This document shows, in pieces, positions 1 to 7,825 of a DNA stretch of 17,606 nucleotides (positions within the stretch are counted from its first letter, which is position 1; each line of letters starts with the position of its first letter). Position numbers and translations under genes: made by a program. The notes under the pieces were generated by a model. The model saw nothing but the letters and a program-made list of their open reading frames with translations, was not told the origin of the DNA and ran no database searches. The stretch comes from Deltaproteobacteria bacterium (GTDB taxonomy: Bacteria > Desulfobacterota > Binatia > Binatales > Binataceae): contig JAJYMR010000110.1 of assembly GCA_021786815.1 (NCBI GenBank), forward strand, positions 1 to 17,606. Direction: 5' to 3'.

Positions 1-730
1 CCGATCTGAACGCGTAGGTCGCAAGCTCGCGTTTGAAGGTCGCGACCGCCTTGTCCGGTTCCGGGGTGATGCACATGCGGATGTAGATGCCGATATCGAT
101 TTCCGCTGGATTGCGGCCGGCCTTTTCGGCGCCCGCGCGAATCTCGCGCACCATCGCGGGCACCGCCTCAGGCGGCGAATAGTTCATCAGTATGCCGTCG
201 GCCATCTCGCCCGCCAGCCTGAGCATCGGCGCGTTCAGTCCCGCCAGGTAGATTTTCGGCGGCGTTTTCTGCCTCGAACGGAAGCCGAGCCGGAAGTCGC
301 TGCGATAGATCTCGCCTTCGAACTTCGAGCGGCCTTCGGTGAAAAGCTGGCGCATTATCGTGACGCACTCGCGCATCGCGGTGACCGGCTTGCGGTACGA
401 CGCGCCGTGCCATCGCTCGACGATAACCGGACTCGACACGCCGAGTCCCGCGATCGCCCGTCCGCCCGAGATTTCGTGCAGGCTCAGGAACGCCATCCCC
501 ATCACGCCCGGCGTGCGGATTTGAATCGGTACGACGCCGGTTGCGAGTTCCGCCCGGCTGGTGTTGAGCGCAAGCGCGGTGAGGCTCACGAGCGCGTCGG
601 GCCCGGCAACCTCGGCAACCCAGAGCGAGCTGTAGCCGAGTTCTTCGGCTTCGCGCGCAAACCTGAAACGCTCCTCCGGCGCACCACCGGCGAGGGACAT
701 GTGAAGTCCGAGCTTTTTCTGTTCCGCCAT
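1..730 (-). CDS. LLM class flavin-dependent oxidoreductase, C-terminus cut by the window edge
   Basis: This is a luciferase-like monooxygenase-family protein, a TIM-barrel oxidoreductase using FMN or F420. The reading frame is open from the ATG at 730 to base 1, so about 243 residues are visible and the C-terminus lies outside the window. The N-terminus (KLGLHMSLAG) is the usual first strand. It is followed by REAEELGYSSLWVAE at residues 26-40 and the family signature GLGVSSPVIVERWHG at about 95-109. PPKIYLAGLNAPMLRLAGEMADG further on matches the typical barrel region before the last strands. Family members are usually around 300-350 residues, so roughly a quarter is missing. The substrate cannot be read from the sequence, and the cofactor (F420 or FMN) is undecided. 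The gene is divergent from the hydrolase at 857, with a promoter candidate at 762-789. Confidence 0.88.
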   Translation of the reverse strand, partial: MAEQKKLGLHMSLAGGAPEERFRFAREAEELGYSSLWVAEVAGPDALVSLTALALNTSRAELATGVVPIQIRTPGVMGMAFLSLHEISGGRAIAGLGVSSPVIVERWHGASYRKPVTAMRECVTIMRQLFTEGRSKFEGEIYRSDFRLGFRSRQKTPPKIYLAGLNAPMLRLAGEMADGILMNYSPPEAVPAMVREIRAGAEKAGRNPAEIDIGIYIRMCITPEPDKAVATFKRELATYAFRS

Positions 731-761
731 AGAAGATTTCCGGATTACGTTGAACGATCGC

Positions 762-789
762 AGTCTATCCGATCGGCGCACGCCCGCAA
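762..789 (-). promoter_or_regulatory. candidate sigma70-type promoter of the LLM oxidoreductase
   Basis: Read on the minus strand, TTGCGG (789 to 784) is followed after 16 bases by TAGACT (767 to 762). The predicted start lies near 755, leaving a leader of about 25 bases. A weak ribosome-binding sequence (GGAAA) lies upstream of the ATG at 730. The same TAGACT hexamer occurs in the candidate promoter at 16257-16286. The match was made by eye only. Confidence 0.3.
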
Positions 790-827
790 GACGGCGCGCG
801 GCTTTGCGATGCTTCGGCGCCTGCGTC

Positions 828-833
828 TATAAG
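828..833 (+). promoter_or_regulatory. possible -10 element of the alpha/beta hydrolase gene
   Basis: TATAAG lies 23 bases before the ATG at 857. The best -35 candidate, TTTGCG at 803-808, is 19 bases upstream, which is a long spacer. A GAGAGG sequence at 840-845 could serve as the ribosome-binding site. This is a weak call. Confidence 0.22.
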
Positions 834-856
834 AGCATCGAGAGGTCAGTTGGGCG

Positions 857-1615
857 ATGGCATCCTTTGATTCGGACGGTGTGCGAATTCATTACGAGGA
901 CCTCGGCGCAGGCGAGCCGGTCGTGCTGGTGCACGGCTTTGCCTCGAACGCCCGGTACAACTGGGGCATCACGGGATGGATGAAGGTCCTGTCGGAGCGC
1001 TACCGGGTCATCGCGCTCGATTGCCGGGGCCACGGCGAAAGCGACAAGCCGCACGATCGGGCAGCGTACACGATGGAGCGAATGGGCGGCGATGTTATCC
1101 GCCTGCTCGACCGTCTGGGTATCCGGCGAGCGCTTCTGATGGGGTACTCGATGGGCGCGCGAATCTCGATGTGGCTTTTGCTGGCGCATCCCGAGCGCTT
1201 TCGGGCCGTGGTGTTGGGCGGCGTCGGGGCGGGCGGCAGGATGGGCGAAGCGGGCAGGCGAAAAAGGATCGTTGAGGCGCTGCTGGCCGCGGACAAGTCG
1301 GCGATTGCGGACGAAACCTCACGGCTGTTCAGGGAGTTCGCCGAGGCCAATCGCAACGATCTTGCGGCGCTGGCCGCATGCATGGGCGCGGAACACGGCC
1401 CGGGCGCGGGACCTTCGGCATTCGCGTCTGTCAAAGTGCCAGTGATGATCGTGGTCGGAACCCGCGACACGCTGGTCGGCGACGCCGAGCCGCTTCAAAA
1501 AATGATTTCCGGCTCGAAGCTGGTGAAACTCGAGGGTCGCGACCATCTGAACGCACCCGGCGACCGCCTTTACAAGGAGGCGGTTCTGAAGTTTTTCGGC
1601 GAAGCGCCCGCGTAA
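857..1615 (+). CDS. alpha/beta hydrolase (252 aa)
   Basis: This is a complete soluble serine hydrolase of the alpha/beta fold; its substrate is unknown. The oxyanion-hole motif HGFAS is at residues 26-30. RGHGESD follows at 57-63. The nucleophile elbow GYSMG is at 96-100, with Ser98 as nucleophile. The acid is probably Asp204 in GTRD, and the base is His230 in GRDH near the end. No signal peptide is visible, so it is probably cytoplasmic. The length and motif order match the many small esterase, lactonase or C-C hydrolase-like members of the family. The ATG at 857 has GAGAGG about 11 bases upstream. The gene converges on gspN, with only 17 bases between the two stop codons. Confidence 0.9.
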   Translation: MASFDSDGVRIHYEDLGAGEPVVLVHGFASNARYNWGITGWMKVLSERYRVIALDCRGHGESDKPHDRAAYTMERMGGDVIRLLDRLGIRRALLMGYSMGARISMWLLLAHPERFRAVVLGGVGAGGRMGEAGRRKRIVEALLAADKSAIADETSRLFREFAEANRNDLAALAACMGAEHGPGAGPSAFASVKVPVMIVVGTRDTLVGDAEPLQKMISGSKLVKLEGRDHLNAPGDRLYKEAVLKFFGEAPA

Positions 1616-1632
1616 CGCGCGGCGCGCGCTGG

Positions 1633-2490
1633 CTAACCGAGCGTGGGCGCGCCGAGCGTGCCGCTCAACAGGTAGGGAGTCGGACCGGGAGGATGGGGCA
1701 GCAAACCGAGCAGAAAAGCGAGCCGTGAGCGCGCGGCCGGCGACGGCCTCAGTTCGAACTTGATCGCCATCGCGCTTTCCGGCAGGTTACGCGCGAGCAT
1801 CACCACACCGCGCCCCGAGAGCATCAGGTCGGCGCCGCTGGTGTGCGCGCTTCTCAGCGTGAGCTTTCCGTGTTCGAGCGCGGCGACCGCGTGTACCTCG
1901 CCGAGCCTGACCGGAGTCATCCCGCGAATCGCGCGCACCGCAATTCCGGAACCGGAAATCGTTATCGAGCCATGGTCGGCGGTGATGTCGTCGGGCGAAA
2001 GTTCGAGGCGGCCGTGCGCCGAGACGACGCCGACGAAGCTTGCGCCCAATTGTCTCAGCGCCGGGTAATGCCCCGGTTGAACGTTCTCCAGGTCGAAATC
2101 AACGGCGATCAGGTTGCCGTGCCGCCGCGCCTCTAGCCAGAGAACGCCTCCGTAGAGCGAGGCTTTCAGGTTCACGCCCGGCGAACCCGTCAGGAAGGAC
2201 AACATCGAGGGTGTGAGCCTGACATCCTGGCTCTCGACGACCGGATGCGCGTCTCCGAGTCCGGTCAGCCGCACGCCGGTCATCCGCACGCCGAACGGAA
2301 AGCTCATCGCCTGGTCCCGGGCCGAAATTTCCAACCCCTCCGGCGCGAGCACGCTGGAAAGCACTTCGGCATATGGGAAAGTCGCGGCCAGGAAGACGAA
2401 GAAGAGCGCCACGCCGGCTACGACGTAAGCGATTTGGACGATATGTTCGCGCAAAAAATCGCGTTTCACGTAAGAGGCGAGCCTAGCCAT
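1633..2490 (-). CDS. gspN: type II secretion system protein GspN
   Basis: This is the last gene of the T2SS operon. The 285-residue product has a short cytoplasmic N-terminus, one membrane segment at about residues 16-37, and a large predicted periplasmic beta-rich domain. The pattern fits the GspN family found in deltaproteobacterial and other T2SS clusters. That family resembles the AsmA or LPS-transport style of beta domain. Its role in secretion is poorly defined and it is absent from many T2SSs. Its start overlaps the end of gspM by 8 bases, so it is probably translated by coupling. Assignment rests on topology, length and position after gspM rather than on a strong sequence motif. The product ends in TPYLLSGTLGAPTLG, where a C-terminal glycine- and proline-containing stretch is common in this family. 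Confidence 0.78.
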   Translation of the reverse strand: MARLASYVKRDFLREHIVQIAYVVAGVALFFVFLAATFPYAEVLSSVLAPEGLEISARDQAMSFPFGVRMTGVRLTGLGDAHPVVESQDVRLTPSMLSFLTGSPGVNLKASLYGGVLWLEARRHGNLIAVDFDLENVQPGHYPALRQLGASFVGVVSAHGRLELSPDDITADHGSITISGSGIAVRAIRGMTPVRLGEVHAVAALEHGKLTLRSAHTSGADLMLSGRGVVMLARNLPESAMAIKFELRPSPAARSRLAFLLGLLPHPPGPTPYLLSGTLGAPTLG

Positions 2491-3136
2491 TGCGAACGAC
2501 CGCCACGCACGTCATCTGGACGTCGTAGCTATGGGTATCTCCGCTGCGGCGCGTGATGTGGATGCTCGATACGGCAACCGGGACCGGGAGATGACGCACG
2601 CCGTAGAGCGCGTCGACGATCTGCTTCAGGTTGACGCCGGTCAGGCTGAGTTCGACCGAATGCTCGATGAACCCTCCGGATATCTTGCGATCCGGGCGTG
2701 GTGAAATCGACGCCAGGCGGTCGCGTCCGACGCTTCGCGTGAGCGTCCCCTCGAGCGCCGAGAACAACGAGAAGTCCTTGCCGCCCGCGAGCATCCGCTT
2801 TTCGGCGAACTTCAGTTGCGCCTGCCGCTCGAGGTAGGTGTCGACCAGCGCGCGAACCTCGCCCAACTGCGCGTGGCGTTCCTTCACGCTGACGCGAAGA
2901 TTCTCGCGCAAGCTCTGCACCGGCAGGTAGATGAAGTCGTATATGAAAACAACGCCGAAGACGAGCGCCAGCGCCTTGAGCAGCAGGCGCTCGCGCGGTT
3001 CGAGCTTTTTATAACGACCGCGCGCCTGCGCGAGCATCGGTTCGAGCGCCGTGCGCACGCGTTTGAAAAGCGGGCCGACGAGCGCGTCGAGCGCTCGCGC
3101 GATTCGCGCGCGGATATTGCCAAAGAACCGCTTCAT
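2483..3136 (-). CDS. gspM: type II secretion system protein GspM
   Basis: GspM is a bitopic inner-membrane protein that binds GspL and helps anchor the ATPase platform. The 217-residue product has the family hallmark LEPRERLLL at residues 45-53. A single membrane helix follows at about 52-72, then a coiled-coil-like segment (about 75-115) and a periplasmic ferredoxin-like domain to the C-terminus. The cytoplasmic N-terminus of about 50 residues is longer than in classical GspM, where the PRER motif comes within the first 15-25 residues. It is very basic (repeated Arg/Lys). The start codon overlaps the gspL stop as ATGA, which supports the chosen start. Confidence 0.85.
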   Translation of the reverse strand: MKRFFGNIRARIARALDALVGPLFKRVRTALEPMLAQARGRYKKLEPRERLLLKALALVFGVVFIYDFIYLPVQSLRENLRVSVKERHAQLGEVRALVDTYLERQAQLKFAEKRMLAGGKDFSLFSALEGTLTRSVGRDRLASISPRPDRKISGGFIEHSVELSLTGVNLKQIVDALYGVRHLPVPVAVSSIHITRRSGDTHSYDVQMTCVAVVRNG

Positions 3137-4584
3137 CCGGCCTCCGCGTCCCTGAAAGTGAGGTTCAACTGGAAGCTCACTTTGCCGCCGCTGGAAGCTT
3201 TAGCGTGTATGACCTCGACGGTGCCGAAGATCCGATCGCGCGAGAGGGCCTTCTTCATCTGATCGACCGTGGCGAAAGAATCCGCCTTGCCGGAAAGCTT
3301 CATTCCCGAGGCGTCGATCGTGACGTTCTGCATCTCGACCGGGAAGGTCCTGGGCAGATCGCGCGAGAGGGCGAGCAGCGCGTCGAGCGGCGAGGTTTCG
3401 AAGCCAGCGCCGGCGAGCCCGAGGCGTTTGTTCATCTTCGCGATCGACGAGCGAAGCGTCTCGACCGCGTTGCCGCGCGCGTCGGGACCGAGAGCGGGCG
3501 CCGCTGCCACGGCTATGGTGCGGTCGAGTTTGTGCAGGCGCGCCAGGTCCACGGACACGCCGACCGCGAAATCGAGCAGCGCCACGAGCACGACGGCGAC
3601 GGCAAGCATCGCGGTCGTATAAAACGGCGTGAGATCGCCGCGTATCCGGCCGCGGAAGGCGAACTCGTCGCGGCGGAAGTCGAGCAACTCGGCCTTCACG
3701 GCGGGCGATTCCGCCAGGAGCATCGCGGCGCATCCGGCGAAGCGGCTTTTATCGAGGCTCTTGCCGTTGAGCAGCGAGGAACCGCTGAATTCCGCCGCGT
3801 TGCGCACCGACGCCGCGAGACCTTCGGCGATTTGCCGGCGCAGGTCCTCGATGGCGGCGCCGGAGCCCGCCAGCACGATGTCGGGATGCTGGACTTCGGT
3901 GGAATGGGCCATAAGCGTCTGGCGCGCGGCGCTCAGGATGGTGGCCGCGGCGGCGCGTCCAAGCGACTCGCCAGGCGAGGCAGGTCCGGCCTGCACCGTA
4001 CGCAGTGCGCGCGGTTTTCCGTCCGAGTCCACCAGGACGATCGAGGTGGAATTCGGCTCGATGGAGAGCAGGAGATGGGGGGCCTGCGCGGTGGGCGTCC
4101 GACGGCTCGCCATCAGCGCCGCGATAGCCAGTTCCGACAGCGTCACCGTCCGCGGATCGAGGCCGGCGCTGGCCAGGAGTTCGAGATGGTTGCGCAGGTC
4201 GGGTTTTCTGGCGAGCGCGGCCACGACCAGCGTGTTTCCGTTGTCGCGCCCGACACGGGAAAAGGCGACCACGGCGTCGTCAACCGGGAAGGGCAGATGC
4301 TCCTCGAGCGCGAACGGGACCACCTGGTTGAGGCGTCTCAGATCGTTGAAAGGCAGTTCCAGCAGGCGCTTTACGACGAACTCGCCCGGCAGGGCGCTTA
4401 TCACGACGTCGGGCGCGCCGGTTCTGGCGAGCAGGCGCTTGAGCGCCTCCGACAGCCCGGCTTCGTCGTGGCGTCGTTGTTCTTCGAAGACGCCGGTCAG
4501 ATTGAGCGAGTTCCAGGTGCGTTCAGCGAGCGCGCCTCGCACCAAATCGCCGGGCGTCTCCAGAGCCAGGATTCGTTGCGGCAT
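3133..4584 (-). CDS. gspL: type II secretion system protein GspL
   Basis: GspL links the cytoplasmic ATPase GspE to the inner-membrane platform. The 483-residue product has the expected three parts. An actin-like (PilM-like) cytoplasmic domain covers about residues 1-310. It includes LPFNDLRRLNQVVPFALEE at about 77-95, a region typical of GspL. One membrane helix lies at about 322-344. A PilN-like periplasmic part covers about 345-483, with a coiled-coil stretch and a ferredoxin-like fold (VTIDASGMKLSGKA at 421-434). The N-terminus begins MPQRILALE, the first strand of the actin-like fold. It starts 16 bases after the gspK stop and overlaps gspM by 4 bases. Long open frames on the opposite strand here are codon-bias shadows. 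Confidence 0.88.
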   Translation of the reverse strand: MPQRILALETPGDLVRGALAERTWNSLNLTGVFEEQRRHDEAGLSEALKRLLARTGAPDVVISALPGEFVVKRLLELPFNDLRRLNQVVPFALEEHLPFPVDDAVVAFSRVGRDNGNTLVVAALARKPDLRNHLELLASAGLDPRTVTLSELAIAALMASRRTPTAQAPHLLLSIEPNSTSIVLVDSDGKPRALRTVQAGPASPGESLGRAAAATILSAARQTLMAHSTEVQHPDIVLAGSGAAIEDLRRQIAEGLAASVRNAAEFSGSSLLNGKSLDKSRFAGCAAMLLAESPAVKAELLDFRRDEFAFRGRIRGDLTPFYTTAMLAVAVVLVALLDFAVGVSVDLARLHKLDRTIAVAAAPALGPDARGNAVETLRSSIAKMNKRLGLAGAGFETSPLDALLALSRDLPRTFPVEMQNVTIDASGMKLSGKADSFATVDQMKKALSRDRIFGTVEVIHAKASSGGKVSFQLNLTFRDAEAG

Positions 4585-4600
4585 ACAGCCGTTTCGTCTC

Positions 4601-5554
4601 TCAGTTCTCGCGCCAGGAGGTAAGCGCCGCGGTTCCGTTGGTGTTGCGGCGGAAGGATGCGAAGATTATCTTGCGTGCCCCGGCGAATTCCCCCATCCCG
4701 GTTATCGTAAAGTAAACGCTGCGCGTGGTTAAGACCTGCGAGAGCTGTTGTTGCAGATTTCCCATCCCGGGCAGGTTCATGACCTGAAGCACGGTGGGAA
4801 AAGGCGACATCGAGCGCGCCTGGATGATTTCGGCGACCAGGCGCGGGTTTTCCGTAAGCCCGGGCGCCAGCGACGCGAGTACCACGGGCGGCGCGGTATT
4901 AACGTTCACGCGCGGCTCCGGCATCACCGTAACGTACTGGCGCACCTTGAGGAAGGTCGCATCGTCCATCCCGCGCACCAGCCGGAGATCGCCGATCGTG
5001 GGCATCGGACCGTTGCGCGGCGCGTAAGGCGGCCGCAGCCCGATGTAATAGTCGGCCTCGGCTCCGCCCGGCGAGGTGACGCTGTCGCGGTCGAGCCAGT
5101 CGATGATGGCGGGAAGGATGTCGGGCGAAACGCCAATAAGGTTGAACAGGGTCTCGAAGCGTGCGAGCGCGATATTGTTGACGGCCCCGTTTCGCGGGTC
5201 GACAAGCTGGTTGATGTCGAGCTTTCGCGCCGCGTCCACGATCGAGAGATTTACCGTGCCTCCGCCGAGCTGAATCGGCGGAAACGGCATCGCCCACACG
5301 TCGGCCAGCGAGTCGAACGGCTGCTGCGAGAGCGCGTCGATACGCGAATCCTCGGCCAGCAGCGCAACGCCCACGCTGATTGCCGAGCGGGCGAGATATC
5401 GCGCGCGAAGCTCATTGGCCTGGTTGGCCGAAGAGAGATAGCCGAGCGCGCAGTAGTTGGTGAAATCCATGACGATTATCGTCAGGAGCGCGATCGCGAG
5501 CAGCGCCGCAAGCAGCGCGACACCGCGTTCGCTTTTGATCCGGCCGGCTACCAT
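4601..5554 (-). CDS. gspK: minor pseudopilin GspK
   Basis: GspK caps the pseudopilus tip together with GspI and GspJ. I place the start at 5554 (MVAGRIKSERG), giving 317 residues. A much longer frame to 5827 is open, but its extra 91 residues are the antisense-biased extension of the gspJ region. The start codon overlaps the gspJ stop by 7 bases. The prepilin peptidase site is after Gly11, followed by VALLAALLAIALL. Position +5 is Ala rather than Glu, which is a normal feature of GspK and not of the other pseudopilins. Downstream, the sequences DINQLVDPRNG and NVNTAPPVVLASL match the helical (SAM-like) GspK domain. The length equals the usual family size of about 300-330 residues. Confidence 0.88.
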   Translation of the reverse strand: MVAGRIKSERGVALLAALLAIALLTIIVMDFTNYCALGYLSSANQANELRARYLARSAISVGVALLAEDSRIDALSQQPFDSLADVWAMPFPPIQLGGGTVNLSIVDAARKLDINQLVDPRNGAVNNIALARFETLFNLIGVSPDILPAIIDWLDRDSVTSPGGAEADYYIGLRPPYAPRNGPMPTIGDLRLVRGMDDATFLKVRQYVTVMPEPRVNVNTAPPVVLASLAPGLTENPRLVAEIIQARSMSPFPTVLQVMNLPGMGNLQQQLSQVLTTRSVYFTITGMGEFAGARKIIFASFRRNTNGTAALTSWREN

Positions 5555-6225
5555 AGCGGTTGTGCCATCGGCAGGTCCACCTCGGTGGCGAAATTCCTGA
5601 CGTGTCCTTCGGCATCCCCAAGCTGGAGATCGATTGAAACGGCCAGTGGAAGCTGCTGATTGCGCGGCAGCATGGTCGAATCCCAGCTTTCGACCCACTG
5701 CGTGCCGTTGAAGTAGCGAAGGTGAAGCGAGACAAGGTTGTCCGCGATAATCATCCCGGGCGTCTGAGGCAGGTTGCCCACTCCCATCAGCAGGGCGCTC
5801 ACCTGGCTTCGGTTCAGGATGAACCATCCGGAACGGCTCGGGTTGGGCGAGGTGGTGTAGGTCACAATCTGCTCGGCACCGAATCCCACCAGGGCGCGTT
5901 CGTGACCGGCGCCGAACGTCGAGATGCTTACCGAATCAACCGGCAGCGCGTCCTGCATCTGTGCACGTCCGACAAGCAGCACATAGCTCGGATAAACTGG
6001 CGTCTGCACGGCGTTGTTGAATTCGTTGGCCAACTGCCAGATAATCGCGCTCCCTTCGCGCTGCAGCTCAAGGCTGTCTTCGCCCCGGACCTTGCTCATG
6101 GCTACCGCGTGGAAGGACTGTGAAAGCATCACGAGCAGGAGCCCGAGAATCGCCACCGCGAGCATCATCTCGAGCAGCGTGAAGCCCGCTTTGAATTGCG
6201 AGGACGGCATCCGGCGCACCATCAT
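5548..6225 (-). CDS. gspJ: minor pseudopilin GspJ
   Basis: GspJ is a pseudopilus tip subunit. The class III signal KAG|FTLLEMMLAV is clear, with Glu at +5 and a long hydrophobic helix following. The chosen ATG at 6225 shares one base with the gspI stop (TGATG), giving 225 residues and a 14-residue leader. The next codon is also ATG (6222), and an ATG at 6210 would give a 9-residue leader. The open frame continues to 6423, but that extension has no pilin character and overlaps gspI. The body includes ALVGFGAEQIVTYTT and SGWFILNRSQVSALLMG, consistent with the beta-sheet domain of GspJ (family about 190-230 residues). Order and overlaps place it between gspI and gspK. Confidence 0.86.
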   Translation of the reverse strand: MMVRRMPSSQFKAGFTLLEMMLAVAILGLLLVMLSQSFHAVAMSKVRGEDSLELQREGSAIIWQLANEFNNAVQTPVYPSYVLLVGRAQMQDALPVDSVSISTFGAGHERALVGFGAEQIVTYTTSPNPSRSGWFILNRSQVSALLMGVGNLPQTPGMIIADNLVSLHLRYFNGTQWVESWDSTMLPRNQQLPLAVSIDLQLGDAEGHVRNFATEVDLPMAQPLW

Positions 6226-6740
6226 CACTGTTGCCCCAGCGGAGCGCCCTGCAATCCAAGCGGCGGCGCCTGATTGCCCCCCGCGCCCGGCATCATCGGC
6301 TGCGGATAATGGATGAACTCGACGACGCTGAAGGACATGCGCATTCCGGGCCCGTAATAGACCGTTACCTGCACCTGGCACACGTCGGGGAACATCGGCG
6401 ACTGCACGACCAGCCGTTCCCATCGGAAATTCAGGTACTGCCCCGGGTAAAGCTTCTGAAAATCGCCGTTGGTCTTGCCAATCGGCGGAAACCCCTGCAT
6501 TTCCGCGTCGGTCATCAGGCCTTCCGCGAGCATCGCGGCCTTGCTGAGGTTCTGCGCGCGGATGATGCTCTGAAGGTCCTGGTGATGCAGGGAGAGCAGG
6601 GCAAGCAGTGCGATCGCGAGGAAGCCCAGCGCGATCATCACTTCGAGCAGTGTGAAGGCGGGTGCGGCGTGGCGCAGGAGTTTAGCGCGCATGGCCGGAA
6701 TCGGCCGCAGGACGCTGTTTATTGGCGCGCCGCGCTTCAT
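6225..6740 (-). CDS. gspI: minor pseudopilin GspI with alanine at the cleavage site
   Basis: GspI nucleates the tip complex of the pseudopilus with GspJ and GspK. The hydrophobic stretch FTLLEVMIALGFLAIALLAL is classical and has Glu at +5. However, the residue before Phe is Ala (HAAPA|FTLLE), whereas Gly at -1 is nearly invariant in prepilins. The start at 6740 overlaps the gspH stop as ATGA, which gives 171 residues and a 28-residue leader. An internal ATG at 6692 (MRAKLLRHAAPA) would give a 12-residue leader, which is more typical. The C-terminal 25 residues or so are rich in Pro, Gly and Gln (PMMPGAGGNQAPPLG), beyond the usual GspI domain. The identity as GspI rests on its place between H and J and on the N-terminus. 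Confidence 0.82.
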   Translation of the reverse strand: MKRGAPINSVLRPIPAMRAKLLRHAAPAFTLLEVMIALGFLAIALLALLSLHHQDLQSIIRAQNLSKAAMLAEGLMTDAEMQGFPPIGKTNGDFQKLYPGQYLNFRWERLVVQSPMFPDVCQVQVTVYYGPGMRMSFSVVEFIHYPQPMMPGAGGNQAPPLGLQGAPLGQQ

Positions 6741-7363
6741 TGCGTGAAAAGCTGCTGGGCGGTCAGGTCGCCGTTCGCTATCAGGACCTGTCCGGTAAAG
6801 GGGGTGATGCCGAGCGTAAGCACGTCGCCGGAGGAATCGACCAGATGGATCAGCGTCGCGTCCACGTAACCTTCCGGATAGAACTGGCAGGCAATCAGGC
6901 CGCGGCGGCAGGTGCCGATTCCCTCCACGGTGACGTCGCGAATCGCGATGTTGGGCGGCAGGAAGACGGGTGCGCCGCCGGGTGCATGGTCGGGGGTGAA
7001 GAGCGGTTGCGCCGCGTACGGGTCGAGCACGAACACGTGGTACGAGTTGTCATTGAGGTCGAAAACCAGCCGAATCACGAGTTTTCGCGCGGAGGCTTCC
7101 TCGAACAGGTAGGTTGCGCGCCCGGCCATCCGGCGAGCCGCGCTGCGCAATTGCTCGCCCTTGAGTCCGCCAAAATATGGCAGCGCGATCAGCAGCATCA
7201 GGCCCATGATGAAGATGACGACTGCAAGTTCGAGCAGGGTAAACCCGCACTCGTACGAGGTGCGGTCCGCGGCAGAGCAGGGTCGTTGCCGGCGGTATTC
7301 CCGACGCGGACCAACGAGCCATTCGCCAGAAGCCGCGGGCAGGACTTTGCTTCGGACACGCAT
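6737..7363 (-). CDS. gspH: minor pseudopilin GspH with an unusually long leader
   Basis: GspH is a minor pseudopilin that lies between the tip complex and the GspG shaft. The helix CG|FTLLELAVVIFIMGLML is unmistakable, with Gly at -1 and Glu at +5. GEQLRSAARRMAGRATYLFEEA follows, matching the GspH family helix. With the ATG at 7363, 10 bases after the gspG stop, the product is 208 residues. The leader before the cleavage site is then 40 residues, far above the usual 5-12. An ATG at 7402 inside gspG would make it 53. I see no in-frame ATG, GTG or TTG closer to the cleavage site. Neither start has a good Shine-Dalgarno sequence. The gene ends in an ATGA overlap with gspI. Confidence 0.82.
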   Translation of the reverse strand: MRVRSKVLPAASGEWLVGPRREYRRQRPCSAADRTSYECGFTLLELAVVIFIMGLMLLIALPYFGGLKGEQLRSAARRMAGRATYLFEEASARKLVIRLVFDLNDNSYHVFVLDPYAAQPLFTPDHAPGGAPVFLPPNIAIRDVTVEGIGTCRRGLIACQFYPEGYVDATLIHLVDSSGDVLTLGITPFTGQVLIANGDLTAQQLFTQ

Positions 7364-7373
7364 TACGGAGGCG

Positions 7374-7802
7374 TCATTGCTGACTTCCGTCGATATCCGC
7401 ATTCTTGCCCGTGCCGCCGGGCTGTCCGTCGGCGCCGTAGGACTTCAGCGTGTAGCTGTTGCCGTCGCTCTCGTAAACGTACGGATGACCCCAGGGATCG
7501 AGCGGGACACGCTCAATATAACCGCCGGTTTCGTAATCGGAGGGTATCGGGCCGCTCGTGGGAGCGGAGACAAGAGCCTGGAGTCCCTGTTCGCTGGTCG
7601 GATAGTTGCCGTTGTCCAGGTAGTAGCTGTCGAGCGCCTGCTTGAGTTCTGAAATGTCGGCCTCGGCCTTGGTTCGCTTCGCCCTGTCGGTTACACCACG
7701 CAGGTTGCGGACGACGATCGTGGCGAGAAGGCCGATGATCAGGATGACCACCATGAGTTCGATCAGGGTGAAGCCTTCCTGATTGTTGCGTCGTGACCTC
7801 AT
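7374..7802 (-). CDS. gspG: major pseudopilin GspG
   Basis: GspG forms the shaft of the pseudopilus. The start at 7802 gives 142 residues, the usual size, and has a GAGG sequence about 8-10 bases upstream. The leader MRSRRNNQEG is cleaved before FTLIELMVVILIIGLLATIV, with Gly at -1 and Glu at +5. The family core LDSYYLDNGNYPTSEQGLQAL follows at about residues 60-80. The C-terminal loop (DPWGHPYVYES, then SYGADGQPGGTGKNADI) carries the conserved acidic calcium-binding residues of GspG. An open frame continues upstream to 8510 but runs through gspF in another frame and is not coding. The gap to gspF is 23 bases. Confidence 0.95.
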   Translation of the reverse strand: MRSRRNNQEGFTLIELMVVILIIGLLATIVVRNLRGVTDRAKRTKAEADISELKQALDSYYLDNGNYPTSEQGLQALVSAPTSGPIPSDYETGGYIERVPLDPWGHPYVYESDGNSYTLKSYGADGQPGGTGKNADIDGSQQ

Positions 7803-7825
7803 ATCGAAACCCTCACAGAGCCTCG

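Noticed and set aside
1616..1632. GC-rich self-complementary stretch between the convergent hydrolase and gspN stops
   Set aside because: Alternating G and C make it look palindromic, but the stem is short, ambiguous and lacks a T-run, so I do not call a terminator.
3205..4623. 472-codon open frame on the plus strand opposite gspL
   Set aside because: It mirrors gspL codon bias, is full of Arg, Gly and His, and shows no domain. gspL on the other strand has clear domains and coupled junctions.
4748..5659. 303-codon plus-strand frame opposite gspK
   Set aside because: High-GC antisense shadow with no recognisable protein; gspK is well supported.
5555..5827. N-terminal extension of the gspK frame
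   Set aside because: It overlaps gspJ and would put 90 non-pilin residues before the cleavage leader.
6722..7645. 307-codon plus-strand frame opposite gspH and gspG
   Set aside because: It spans two well-defined genes on the other strand and has no protein-like features.
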